Shown here in pieces: positions 51,844 through 60,113 of a DNA stretch of 64,000 nt; position 1 is the first letter of the stretch, and every line of letters begins with the position of its first letter. The notes beneath the pieces are model-generated. The model did not search any database. It saw nothing but the letters and a program-made list of their open reading frames with translations, and had not been told where the DNA came from. The stretch covers positions 62,001-126,000 of the forward strand of contig NZ_AOIQ01000009.1 in the NCBI RefSeq assembly GCF_000337515.1, given 5' to 3'. A program made the translations under genes and the position numbers. Origin of the DNA: Halovivax asiaticus JCM 14624 (GTDB lineage Archaea; Halobacteriota; Halobacteria; Halobacteriales; Natrialbaceae).

Positions 51844-53910
51844 ATGGCCACTGGCGTTATACCGGCGGAACCCAATTACGTGATGATGGCAACTCTCGCC
51901 ACCGCGTACATGGTGGCCGTTGCACTCGGGGCTGCCACGAGCGTGGTCATCACGGTACTCGCTCTTCGGAACCCGGACCACGCCGAGACGAAGGCGCTCG
52001 CGTTACTCACCGGCGGAATCGCCCTGTGGACGGGCGGCGATTTCGCGAGTATGCTCGTCGAGAGCCGCGAGGCGACGATACTCGTCACCCAGACGGTTCA
52101 CTATCTGGGCGTGGCCGTCGTCCCGACGACCACCTTCCTCTTTATCCTCGTCTACACCAACCACGACGACCGACTGACGCGCCGTCGGCTCGCTGCACTC
52201 TACGCCGTCCCGGCCGTCCTGTATCTGCTCGCCCTTACCGGAACCTCACACTCGCTGCTGTGGACGGAGATCGTCCCCTCGGACGCGACGCCCGTCGGCT
52301 ACGTGTTCGAAAACGGCCGCGGGTTTTACGCCTACGTGCTGTACGCCTACAGCCTGCTCGCCATCGGAACTGCCCTCCTCGCCAGGTTCATCCTGCAGTC
52401 GAACGATCTCTATCGTGGCCAGTCGACGCTCCTCCTGATCGCCGCCCTGGCTCCGTGGCTGAGCAACATCGTCTACATCCTCAGTGACAGCCGATTCGAG
52501 CCGACCTCGATAGGATTTACCGTCGCGGCGGTCGCGCTCGCCATCGCCGTGTTCCGGTACCGCCTGACCGACCTCCTGCCGATCGCCCGGGACGCGATCG
52601 TCGAGCAGATCACCGACGGCGTCGTCGTCCTCGATCGACGAGGGCGCGTCGTGGACGCCAACCCGCAGGCCGCTCCCTATCTACAGGGAGATGTCGCCGC
52701 AGTGCTCGGTAGCGACGTCACAACCGTGCTACCCGAGGAGATCGGTAACTGGCTCGCGACGGATCCGCTCTCGCCGACGCCCGACGAATCGACAGCCACG
52801 CCGTCGAGTCAGGACGACGAGACCGACGCCGGGGCGGTGCCCGTGGAGCCGTCACCCGACGCGAGCGCGGACGATATCGGGAGCCGGAGCGCATCGACCG
52901 CGGTCCGTCTCACGGCCGATGGCACCCCGACGTACCTCGCCGTCGAGACGACTGCGTTACTGGACGGCGACACTCGAATCGGCCAGTTTCTCATCATCCG
53001 CGACGTGACCGATCGCCAGCGCTACGAGCGCGAACTCGAACGCCAGAACGAGCGCCTCGACCGCTTCGCCAGCGTCGTCAGTCACGACCTCCGGAATCCG
53101 CTCAACGTCGCCGACGGCTATCTCTCCATCCTCGCCGAACGCTACGACGATCCAGAGCTCGACGAGATCGAGACGTCGCTCGACCGCATGGAGGACATCA
53201 TCGAGGACGTCCTCACCCTCGCCAGACACGGTGATATCGTCTCTGACCGGAGCCTCGTCGACCTCTCCGTGCTCGCGAACAGGGCCTGGAACGGCGTCGA
53301 CACCGCCGACGCCACGCTCGCAGTCGAGACCGGCGACCACCGGGTCGCTGCCGACGTGTCGCGGCTGAGCCAAGCCTTCGAGAACCTCTTTCGCAACGCC
53401 GTCGAGCACGGCTCGACGAGCCCTGCCTCGTCCACTCGGCAGGACGCCGTCGAACACGGTGGTCAGGACATCACCGTCACCGTCGGAACGATCGGTGGGA
53501 AGACGGTCGACAACGCGGGATCGAGTGCGGGTGGCGAGTCGACCGAGTCAGCACCCACGAAAACCGACGGGTTTTACGTCGCCGACGACGGCGTCGGAAT
53601 CCCCGAAGACGACCGGGACGCGGTTCTGGAATCGGGCTACACAACGAACCAGGACGGCACGGGCCTCGGCCTCGATATCGTCCGACAGATCGTCGAGGCC
53701 CACGGCTGGTCGCTCGCCGTCACCGAGTCGGCCGACGGCGGGGCCAGGTTCGACATCTACTACGACGGACTCGAAGACAGCCCAGCCGCCGACCACGGCG
53801 ACACCGAACACGGTGAACCCGCCGACGGACACGACCGCTCGGGGACGGACGACGCCGACGATGCAAGTGGGGCGACGACCGACGCCACGTGCGACCCGTC
53901 GCCGTCGTAA
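51844..53910 (+). CDS. Sensor histidine kinase with N-terminal 7TM domain (copy 2)
   Basis: A 688-residue paralogue of the previous gene, with 7TM region (about 15-235), PAS (about 250-400, enlarged by a Ser/Asp-rich insert around 310-345), H-box FASVVSHDLRNPLNVADGY, N-box NLFRNAVEHG, G1 YVADDGVGIPED and G2 GTGLGLDIVRQI. The C-terminal ~45 residues are an acidic tail. The kinase part is nearly identical to copy 1 at DNA level, while the sensor parts diverge. Target regulator unknown. Confidence 0.9.
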   Translation: MATGVIPAEPNYVMMATLATAYMVAVALGAATSVVITVLALRNPDHAETKALALLTGGIALWTGGDFASMLVESREATILVTQTVHYLGVAVVPTTTFLFILVYTNHDDRLTRRRLAALYAVPAVLYLLALTGTSHSLLWTEIVPSDATPVGYVFENGRGFYAYVLYAYSLLAIGTALLARFILQSNDLYRGQSTLLLIAALAPWLSNIVYILSDSRFEPTSIGFTVAAVALAIAVFRYRLTDLLPIARDAIVEQITDGVVVLDRRGRVVDANPQAAPYLQGDVAAVLGSDVTTVLPEEIGNWLATDPLSPTPDESTATPSSQDDETDAGAVPVEPSPDASADDIGSRSASTAVRLTADGTPTYLAVETTALLDGDTRIGQFLIIRDVTDRQRYERELERQNERLDRFASVVSHDLRNPLNVADGYLSILAERYDDPELDEIETSLDRMEDIIEDVLTLARHGDIVSDRSLVDLSVLANRAWNGVDTADATLAVETGDHRVAADVSRLSQAFENLFRNAVEHGSTSPASSTRQDAVEHGGQDITVTVGTIGGKTVDNAGSSAGGESTESAPTKTDGFYVADDGVGIPEDDRDAVLESGYTTNQDGTGLGLDIVRQIVEAHGWSLAVTESADGGARFDIYYDGLEDSPAADHGDTEHGEPADGHDRSGTDDADDASGATTDATCDPSPS

Positions 53911-53954
53911 TCGGCTAGACCGCGGCGGTATTTGGAGGCGGCAGTGAGTCGCAG

Positions 53955-53969
53955 GCGGGTCGAACCCGC
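53955..53969. promoter_or_regulatory. Inverted repeat upstream of mutS
   Basis: GCGGGT-CGA-ACCCGC, perfect 6-3-6, just upstream of a GCGTTTTCCC TATA-like element (53970-53979) that is about 27 bases before the mutS ATG. It could be an operator or part of the terminator of the preceding kinase gene. Confidence 0.4.
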
Positions 53970-54002
53970 AGCGTTTTCCCGGTCGACACCCACCCACCGG
54001 GT

Positions 54003-56912
54003 ATGACCGAGGCGACGGGGATCGTCGGGGAATTTCTCTCGCTGAAAGACGAGACCGACGCGGAGCTACTCGCGATGCAGTGTGGCGACTTCTACGAGTT
54101 CTTCGGCGACGACGCCGAGGTCGTCGGCGAGGAGCTCGATCTCAAAGTCACCTCGAAGTCCTCGCAGGGCCAGTCCTACCCGATGGCTGGCGTGCCGTAC
54201 GACGACCTGACGCCGTACCTCACCGGACTGGTCGAGCGGGGCTATCGCGTCGCGGTCGCCGAGCAGTACGAGACCGAGGGCGGCCACGCCCGCGAGATCG
54301 AACGCGTGGTGACGCCAGGGACCCTGCTCGAGACGCGCGACGCCGACGCGCAGTACCTCGCCGCCATCGTCGCGGCCGACCGGAGCGTCGATCTGGATTC
54401 GAGCGCGAGCGGCGCCCACGCCGAGTGGTCGAGTGGTGACACGAGTAGTCGCTCGGCGACCGACGACGCGGACGTCGCCTACGGCCTCGCGTTCGCGGAC
54501 GTGACGACCGGCCAGTTCCTCGTCGCGAGCGCTGCGGACGTCGACGAGGTGCTGACCGAGTGTTACCGCTTCGGGCCCGTCGAGGTGCTGCCGGGCCCGG
54601 CGGTGCGAAACGACGACGAGCTCCTGGGCGCGTTACGCGAACGCACCGACGCGGCCCTGAGCCTCCACGACGCGGAGGCTTTCGCGCCCAAACGAGCCGC
54701 ACACACCGTGCGCGAGCAGTTCGGCGCGGAACCCGTCGATCGGCTCGCGCTGCCGGAGCCGACGGTGGCGGCGGCCGGCGCCGTCCTCTCGTACGTCGCG
54801 GAGACGGCCGCGGGCGTGCTCGCCTCGATGACGCGCCTGCGGACCCACCACGGCGACGACCACGTGACGCTGGACGCGACGACCCAGCGCAATCTCGAAC
54901 TCACCGAGACGATGCAGGGCGAGCGCGACGGGTCGCTGTTCGACACCATCGATCACACCGACTCGAGTGCCGGCGCCCGGCTGCTCGCCGAGTGGCTCAA
55001 ACGCCCCAGTCGCTCGCTCGACACGCTCGAACGCCGCCAGAAGAGCGTTGCCGCCCTCGCCTCGGCGGCGCTGGCCAGAGACGAGATCCGCGAGGCGCTC
55101 GGCGAGACGGCTGACCTGGAGCGCCTGGCCAGCCGCGCCACCCACGGCAGCGCCGACGCCCGCGCGCTGTGTTCGGTGCGCGACACCCTCGCCGTGTTGC
55201 CCCGGCTCGCCGAGGCGATCGAGTCGGCGCCCGAACTCGCAGATTCGCCGCTCTCCGAGATCGTCGACGAACCCGACCGCGAGGCGGCGGCCACCCTGCG
55301 TGAATCGCTCGCCGCCGCCCTCGCCGCGGAACCGCCCTCGACCATCACCCAGGGCGGGGTGATTCAGCACGGCTACGACGACGAACTCGACGAACTGATC
55401 GAACGCCACGAAGAGTTGCGGGCGTGGCTCGATTCGCTCGCCGACCGCGAGTCGAACCAGCACGGCCTCTCACACGTTAGCGTCGGGCGGAACAAGACCG
55501 ACGGTTACTACATCCAGGTCGGGCGCTCGGCCGCCGACGGCGTCCCAGATCACTACGAGGAGATCAAGCAGCTGAAGAACTCGAAGCGATTTACGACGCC
55601 GGAACTCGACGAGAAGGAACGCGAGATCCTCCGACTCGAGGAACGGCGCCACGACCTGGAGTACGACCTGTTCTGCGAGTTGCGCGAGCGGGTGGCCGAC
55701 TGCGCCGAACTCCTCCAGGACGTCGGCCGGACGCTGGCGACCGTCGACGCGCTCGCCAGCCTGGCGAGCCACGCCGCCGCGAACGGCTGGATCCGTCCCG
55801 ACCTCCACGACGGCGACGGGATCAATATCGAGGCGGGCCGTCACCCCGTCGTCGAGCAGACCACCGAGTTCGTGCCGAACGACGCCAGGCTGGGACGGGT
55901 CGGATCGGTGACGGACGGAGCGGCGGAGTCGTGGGCGGACCGAGCGGCGGAATTGCGAGCGGACGCGAACTCGTCGGGAGCCGGGTCCGGCGACGAACCC
56001 CGCTTCGTCGTGGTGACGGGCCCCAACATGTCCGGGAAATCCACCTACATGCGCCAGGTGGCCTGTATCGTCCTGCTCGCGCAGGTCGGCAGCTTCGTCC
56101 CCGCCCGCGAGGCCGAGATCGGCCTCGTCGACGGCATCTTCACCCGCGTCGGCGCGCTCGACGAACTCGCACAGGGGCGCTCGACGTTTATGGTCGAGAT
56201 GAACGAGCTCTCGAACATCCTCCACGCCGCGACCGAGGATTCACTGGTCATCCTGGACGAAGTGGGTCGGGGAACGGCGACGTACGACGGGATCTCCATC
56301 GCCTGGGCGGCCACGGAGTACCTCCACAACGAGGTCGGCGCGAAGACGCTCTTTGCGACCCACTACCACGAGCTGACGAGTCTGGGCGAGCACCTCCCGC
56401 GCGTGGCGAACGTTCACGTGGCGGCCGACGAACGCGACGGTGACGTCACCTTCCTGCGCACCATCCGCGAGGGGCCGACCGACCGCTCCTACGGCATCCA
56501 CGTCGCCGACCTCGCGGGCGTGCCCGACCCCGTCGTCGACCGCGCCCGCGACGTCCTCGACCGTCTGCGAGAGGAGAAAGCCATCGAGGCCCGCGGCGGC
56601 GGTTCCGCGGAACCCGTCCAGGCCGTCTTCGACCTGGAGAGTGGGACCATGCAGACTGCGTCGGCGTCGGGTGCGCCACCGTCCGGCGGGCCGGGAGCTG
56701 AGGGCGGCAATCGCGACGCGGCGACCACCGACGGCGGGGCGGCGAGCGCCGAGCAGGCCGACGCGCAGCCGGCGGACCCGCCCGCGCTGGATCCCGACAC
56801 CGAGGCCGTCCTCGACGAACTCGCATCGCTCGACGTGAACGGGACGGCGCCGATCGAACTGGCCTCGCGGATTCAGGAGCTACAGGACCGGCTCGACGGC
56901 GCGGAGCAGTGA
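54003..56912 (+). CDS. mutS: DNA mismatch repair protein MutS
   Basis: Recognises mismatches and recruits MutL. The 969-residue MutS1-type protein has the mismatch-binding motif GDFYEFFGDD near residue 24, connector, lever/clamp domains, and the ATPase with Walker A GPNMSGKSTYMRQ near residue 675, Walker B SLVILDEVGRGTATYDGISI and the FATHYHELT motif. It is longer than typical (~850) because of acidic inserts (about residues 135-155 and 640-665) and an Ala/Gly/Asp-rich linker near the C-terminus (about 885-935). Three unrelated genes separate it from mutL. Confidence 0.96.
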   Translation: MTEATGIVGEFLSLKDETDAELLAMQCGDFYEFFGDDAEVVGEELDLKVTSKSSQGQSYPMAGVPYDDLTPYLTGLVERGYRVAVAEQYETEGGHAREIERVVTPGTLLETRDADAQYLAAIVAADRSVDLDSSASGAHAEWSSGDTSSRSATDDADVAYGLAFADVTTGQFLVASAADVDEVLTECYRFGPVEVLPGPAVRNDDELLGALRERTDAALSLHDAEAFAPKRAAHTVREQFGAEPVDRLALPEPTVAAAGAVLSYVAETAAGVLASMTRLRTHHGDDHVTLDATTQRNLELTETMQGERDGSLFDTIDHTDSSAGARLLAEWLKRPSRSLDTLERRQKSVAALASAALARDEIREALGETADLERLASRATHGSADARALCSVRDTLAVLPRLAEAIESAPELADSPLSEIVDEPDREAAATLRESLAAALAAEPPSTITQGGVIQHGYDDELDELIERHEELRAWLDSLADRESNQHGLSHVSVGRNKTDGYYIQVGRSAADGVPDHYEEIKQLKNSKRFTTPELDEKEREILRLEERRHDLEYDLFCELRERVADCAELLQDVGRTLATVDALASLASHAAANGWIRPDLHDGDGINIEAGRHPVVEQTTEFVPNDARLGRVGSVTDGAAESWADRAAELRADANSSGAGSGDEPRFVVVTGPNMSGKSTYMRQVACIVLLAQVGSFVPAREAEIGLVDGIFTRVGALDELAQGRSTFMVEMNELSNILHAATEDSLVILDEVGRGTATYDGISIAWAATEYLHNEVGAKTLFATHYHELTSLGEHLPRVANVHVAADERDGDVTFLRTIREGPTDRSYGIHVADLAGVPDPVVDRARDVLDRLREEKAIEARGGGSAEPVQAVFDLESGTMQTASASGAPPSGGPGAEGGNRDAATTDGGAASAEQADAQPADPPALDPDTEAVLDELASLDVNGTAPIELASRIQELQDRLDGAEQ

Positions 56913-57048
56913 CCGGCGACGTCGACGATTTCTCGCTGTAGTCTCCCCAGACGGAAACGACCTCGTGAGACGTCTCGCCGAACCGTATGAGCCAGCCAGG
57001 CCCGCCGGAAGCGCCACACCTTTCGTCCGGGCCGTCGACGTCCCGACG

Positions 57049-57852
57049 ATGCACGAACCTGACTTCGGCGTGGCGGGCAAGACCGCCATCGTCACCGGTG
57101 CGAGTCGGGGAATCGGGCGGTCGATCGCGGAGACGCTCGCGGCCGGCGGCGCGAACGTCGCGATCTGCTCGCGATCGATGGATCGAATCGGGCCGGTCGC
57201 CGACGCGATCGAGGAGAACGACGTGCCGGGCGAGGCACTCGCCATCGAGTGCGACGTCCGCGATCGCGAGTCGGTCGAGACCTTCGTCGACGAGACCGTC
57301 GACGCCTTCGGCGGCATCGACATCCTCGTGAACAACGCCGGCGGGGAGTTCGTCGCCCCGTTCGAGGACATCTCACAGAACGGCTGGGAGACGATCATGG
57401 ACCTCAACCTGACGAGCGTCGTCCACTGCTCGCAACTCGCCGGCGAGGTCATGCGCGAGGGTGACGGCGGCGTGATCGTCACCCTCTCGAGCGTGAACGG
57501 CCAGCACGCCGCGCCCGGCGAGAGTCACTACGGCGCGGCGAAAGCGGCGATCATCCGCCTGACGGAGACGCTCGCCGCGGAGTGGGCCGGCGACGGGGTC
57601 CGGGTCAACTGCGTCGCGCCAGGACTGGTCCAGACGCCCGGCGTCGCCGAGACCCTCGGCGTCCAGAGCGAGGACATGCCTCCGCGCGAGGAGACGGACC
57701 GACGCATCGGCCACGCCGAGGAGATCGCCGACCTCGTCCAGTTCCTCGTCAGTCCCGCCGCCTCGTTCGTCAACGGTGAGACGATCACGGCGAAGGGCGT
57801 TCCCCCGGTCGGCAACACCTTCTCGCCCGACGAGTTGGGCCTCGACAGCTGA
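57049..57852 (+). CDS. Short-chain dehydrogenase/reductase
   Basis: A 267-residue classical SDR: cofactor motif TAIVTGASRGIGRSIAETLA (residue ~12), DILVNNAGGEFVAP, catalytic Ser in LSSVNGQHAAPGES and Y-x3-K in SHYGAAKAAI. C-terminal VNCVAPGLVQTPGVAETLG and FVNGETITAKG fit the family. Enoyl reductase/2,4-dienoyl-CoA reductase or alcohol dehydrogenase roles are all possible. The ATG at 57049 begins the conserved MHEPDFGVAGKT. Confidence 0.9.
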   Translation: MHEPDFGVAGKTAIVTGASRGIGRSIAETLAAGGANVAICSRSMDRIGPVADAIEENDVPGEALAIECDVRDRESVETFVDETVDAFGGIDILVNNAGGEFVAPFEDISQNGWETIMDLNLTSVVHCSQLAGEVMREGDGGVIVTLSSVNGQHAAPGESHYGAAKAAIIRLTETLAAEWAGDGVRVNCVAPGLVQTPGVAETLGVQSEDMPPREETDRRIGHAEEIADLVQFLVSPAASFVNGETITAKGVPPVGNTFSPDELGLDS

Positions 57853-57942
57853 GCGCGTCGAGCCAGGAATTTCCGCAGGTGGACCACCACTCCACACAGA
57901 CCACCGCACCACCTTTTCCCCGCTCGTCGTCCAACTGACCCC

Positions 57943-59019
57943 ATGAACGTGACCGTTCTCGCGACGGGTGGCACGATCGCGAGTACCGCCGACGAGGGTG
58001 AGACAGGGGCGAACCCGACGAAACGCGGCCGGGAGTTAGTCGACGCCGTCCCGCCGCTTTCGGGCCTGGCCGACCTCACCGTCGAGGACGTCGTCCAGGT
58101 CCCGAGTTACGAGCTGGACGCCGAATCGCTCGAAGCGATCGGTGAGCGCGTGTGCGAGATGGATGCGGACCCGTCGGTCGACGCGGTCGTCGTCACCCAC
58201 GGGACCGACACGATGGCGGAAAGTGCCTACTACGTTGACGTCACCGTCCAGCCCGAGACGCCGGTCCTGTTCACGGGCGCCCAGCGGCGGCCGGACGAGG
58301 TGAGCGCGGACGGCCCGTCGAACCTCCTGACGGCGGTCCAGACTGCACGGGCGTTCCGCGAGCGCGAGGAGTACGAGGGCGCAGACGGCGGTACCTTCGT
58401 CGCGTTCGACGAAACCGTTCACTCGGCGCGTGCGGTTCGGAAGGTCCACACCTCGCGACTCCCCGCATTTCGCTCCCCGGGTCACGGGCCGGTCGCCGTC
58501 GTCGACCGGAATGGAGTCGCGATCCGCCGACAGCCCCAGCGCGAGACGCACCCGATTTCCGCGACCTCGCTCTCGGCTACGGTCGTCACGGTCACGAGCA
58601 CCAGTTGTGCGGACGACACGCTCCTCCGGGCCGCGATCGACCGCGGCGTCGACGGGATCGTCGTGGAGGGGACGGGCCTCGGTAACGTGACCGCCCCGAT
58701 CGGCAACGCGGTCGCGACGGCGATCGAAGCTGGGATTCCTGTCGTCGTCACGTCCCGCTGTCTCGCCGGGCGAACGTCGCCCGTCTACGGCGGTGACGGC
58801 GGTGGGCAGACCCTCCGCGATCACGGGGCGATCTTCGCCGGCGACCTGTCGCCGGGGAAGGCCAGACTCAGACTCTCGCTGGCGATCGCCGCGGCGGCCG
58901 ACCGTGGAATCGACGAGCCGACGGCCACCGGCGAATGGCTCCGCGAGGCGTTCGTCGGTCCTCGTGAAGAGCCGTCTCCGGACGCCACCAGCCTTTCAGC
59001 AGAAACGGGAGAAACGTAG
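57943..59019 (+). CDS. L-asparaginase family amidohydrolase
   Basis: A 358-residue asparaginase: catalytic Thr in VTVLATGGTIASTADEG (residues 3-19), the second motif VVTHGTDTMAESAYYVDVT, GAQRRPDEVSADGPSN, and the C-terminal substrate domain IVVEGTGLGNVTAPIGNAV. It lacks the N-terminal extension of GatD (the Glu-tRNA amidotransferase subunit), so a simple asparaginase is most likely. No signal peptide. A CCTTTTCCCC element about 30 bases upstream may be its TATA. Confidence 0.9.
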   Translation: MNVTVLATGGTIASTADEGETGANPTKRGRELVDAVPPLSGLADLTVEDVVQVPSYELDAESLEAIGERVCEMDADPSVDAVVVTHGTDTMAESAYYVDVTVQPETPVLFTGAQRRPDEVSADGPSNLLTAVQTARAFREREEYEGADGGTFVAFDETVHSARAVRKVHTSRLPAFRSPGHGPVAVVDRNGVAIRRQPQRETHPISATSLSATVVTVTSTSCADDTLLRAAIDRGVDGIVVEGTGLGNVTAPIGNAVATAIEAGIPVVVTSRCLAGRTSPVYGGDGGGQTLRDHGAIFAGDLSPGKARLRLSLAIAAAADRGIDEPTATGEWLREAFVGPREEPSPDATSLSAETGET

Positions 59020-59032
59020 TCGAACGACCGCC

Positions 59033-59932
59033 TCAGACGTAGTCGGTCTCGCTCTCGTAGACCGCCGGGTCGTCGCGGAACTTCTCGGAAATCGTCTCCA
59101 GCGTGACGAACGAGGCGTCGTCGTGGCCCTTCACGTACCGGATGAAGTCCTGGAGCAGCGGGATCATGTGCGGGAGTCCGTGGATGTCGGGGTGGATGGT
59201 GAAGGTGTAGACGCCGGCGCCGCGGCGGTCGGCGAGGAAGTCGAACTGGCGTTTGTAGTACTGTTCGTACATCATCTCGGGGTCCTTGTAGCCGGCGTGG
59301 TAGATCGGCTGCTTGATGAACAGCATCGGCGGGATGTCGTCGCGGTACCAGCTGATCGGGATCTCGACGACGTCGGTCTCCTCGCCGTACTCGTAGGGCG
59401 TCATCCAGGTCTCGGGCGCTTCTTCGTAGCGGATTTTCTCCCAGCTGTCTCCCTCGCGCATCCAGTCCGGCTCGAACATCCGCTCCATCAGGCTGCTGTC
59501 GTAGTCGAATCCGTGCTTCTGGACGAGTTCGGGCGTGTTCTCGCTGAACTCCCACCACGACGCCCGGTGGCCGGCAGGGGCGTCCCCGGTGACCTCCTCG
59601 ATCAGCTCGATCGAAACCTCGAGGATCTCGTCTTCCTGTTCGCGCGAAAGGTCGGTGGGGTTCTCGTGGGAGTAGCCGTGCACCCCGAGTTCGTGGCCGT
59701 CCGCGGCGACCGCCTCGATCTCGTCGCGAAACGTCTCCAGCGTGTGCCCGGGGACGTACCACGACGTGTCGATTCCTTCCTCGGCAAAGAGCGTCCGCAT
59801 CCGCGGGATGCCCTCGTTTCCGGCTGCCAGGCCACGCGAAAGGTCGGCGGGCGAGTCCGCGCCGCCGTAGGACCCGAGCCAGCCGGCGACGCAGTCCGCG
59901 TCGACTCCGATCGCGACGTCGATGTCACCCAT
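59033..59932 (-). CDS. Polysaccharide deacetylase family protein (NodB-like)
   Basis: A 299-residue carbohydrate esterase 4-like protein: DVAIGVDADCVAGWLGSYGG (metal Asp), GHELGVHGYSHENPTDLSRE (H-x3-H metal site), GHRASWWEFSENTPELVQKH, and TFTIHPDIHGLPHMIPLLQD (catalytic His region). It resembles the PuuE/allantoinase-like branch as much as chitin-type deacetylases. No signal peptide, so it acts in the cytoplasm. Start at 59932 (MGDIDVAIGVD). Converges with the asparaginase gene. Confidence 0.88.
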   Translation of the reverse strand: MGDIDVAIGVDADCVAGWLGSYGGADSPADLSRGLAAGNEGIPRMRTLFAEEGIDTSWYVPGHTLETFRDEIEAVAADGHELGVHGYSHENPTDLSREQEDEILEVSIELIEEVTGDAPAGHRASWWEFSENTPELVQKHGFDYDSSLMERMFEPDWMREGDSWEKIRYEEAPETWMTPYEYGEETDVVEIPISWYRDDIPPMLFIKQPIYHAGYKDPEMMYEQYYKRQFDFLADRRGAGVYTFTIHPDIHGLPHMIPLLQDFIRYVKGHDDASFVTLETISEKFRDDPAVYESETDYV

Positions 59933-60062
59933 AGGTCGGGCCACTCTCCCACGACAACGGCTAAAGAGGCACGGGACCGGCTCCCATGACAGTCGTGGAA
60001 TCCGGCTGTTCGGTCGCTGGCCCGCAGGTGTTTTGCCGCCGGGGCACCCAGTGACGGGCGAC

Positions 60063-60113
60063 ATGGACGACGCACGCGCGCCGAAGGACGCGGGGGCGGA
60101 GGTGTCGGTGTGA
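60063..60113 (+). CDS. Possible 16-residue leader ORF overlapping mutL
   Basis: ATG at 60063, stop TGA at 60111 overlapping the mutL GTG start as GTGA, in a different frame. A TGTTTTGCC element lies about 31 bases upstream of this ATG, so it may be the first codon of the transcript. The peptide MDDARAPKDAGAEVSV has no domain. It could serve only to couple translation to mutL. Confidence 0.35.
   Translation: MDDARAPKDAGAEVSV

Noticed and set aside
53951-53970. tRNA T-arm-like sequence (GGCGGGTCGAACCCGC)
   Set aside because: The TTCGA loop is one base short and no acceptor, D or anticodon arms can be drawn around it. It is better read as a simple inverted repeat near the mutS promoter.
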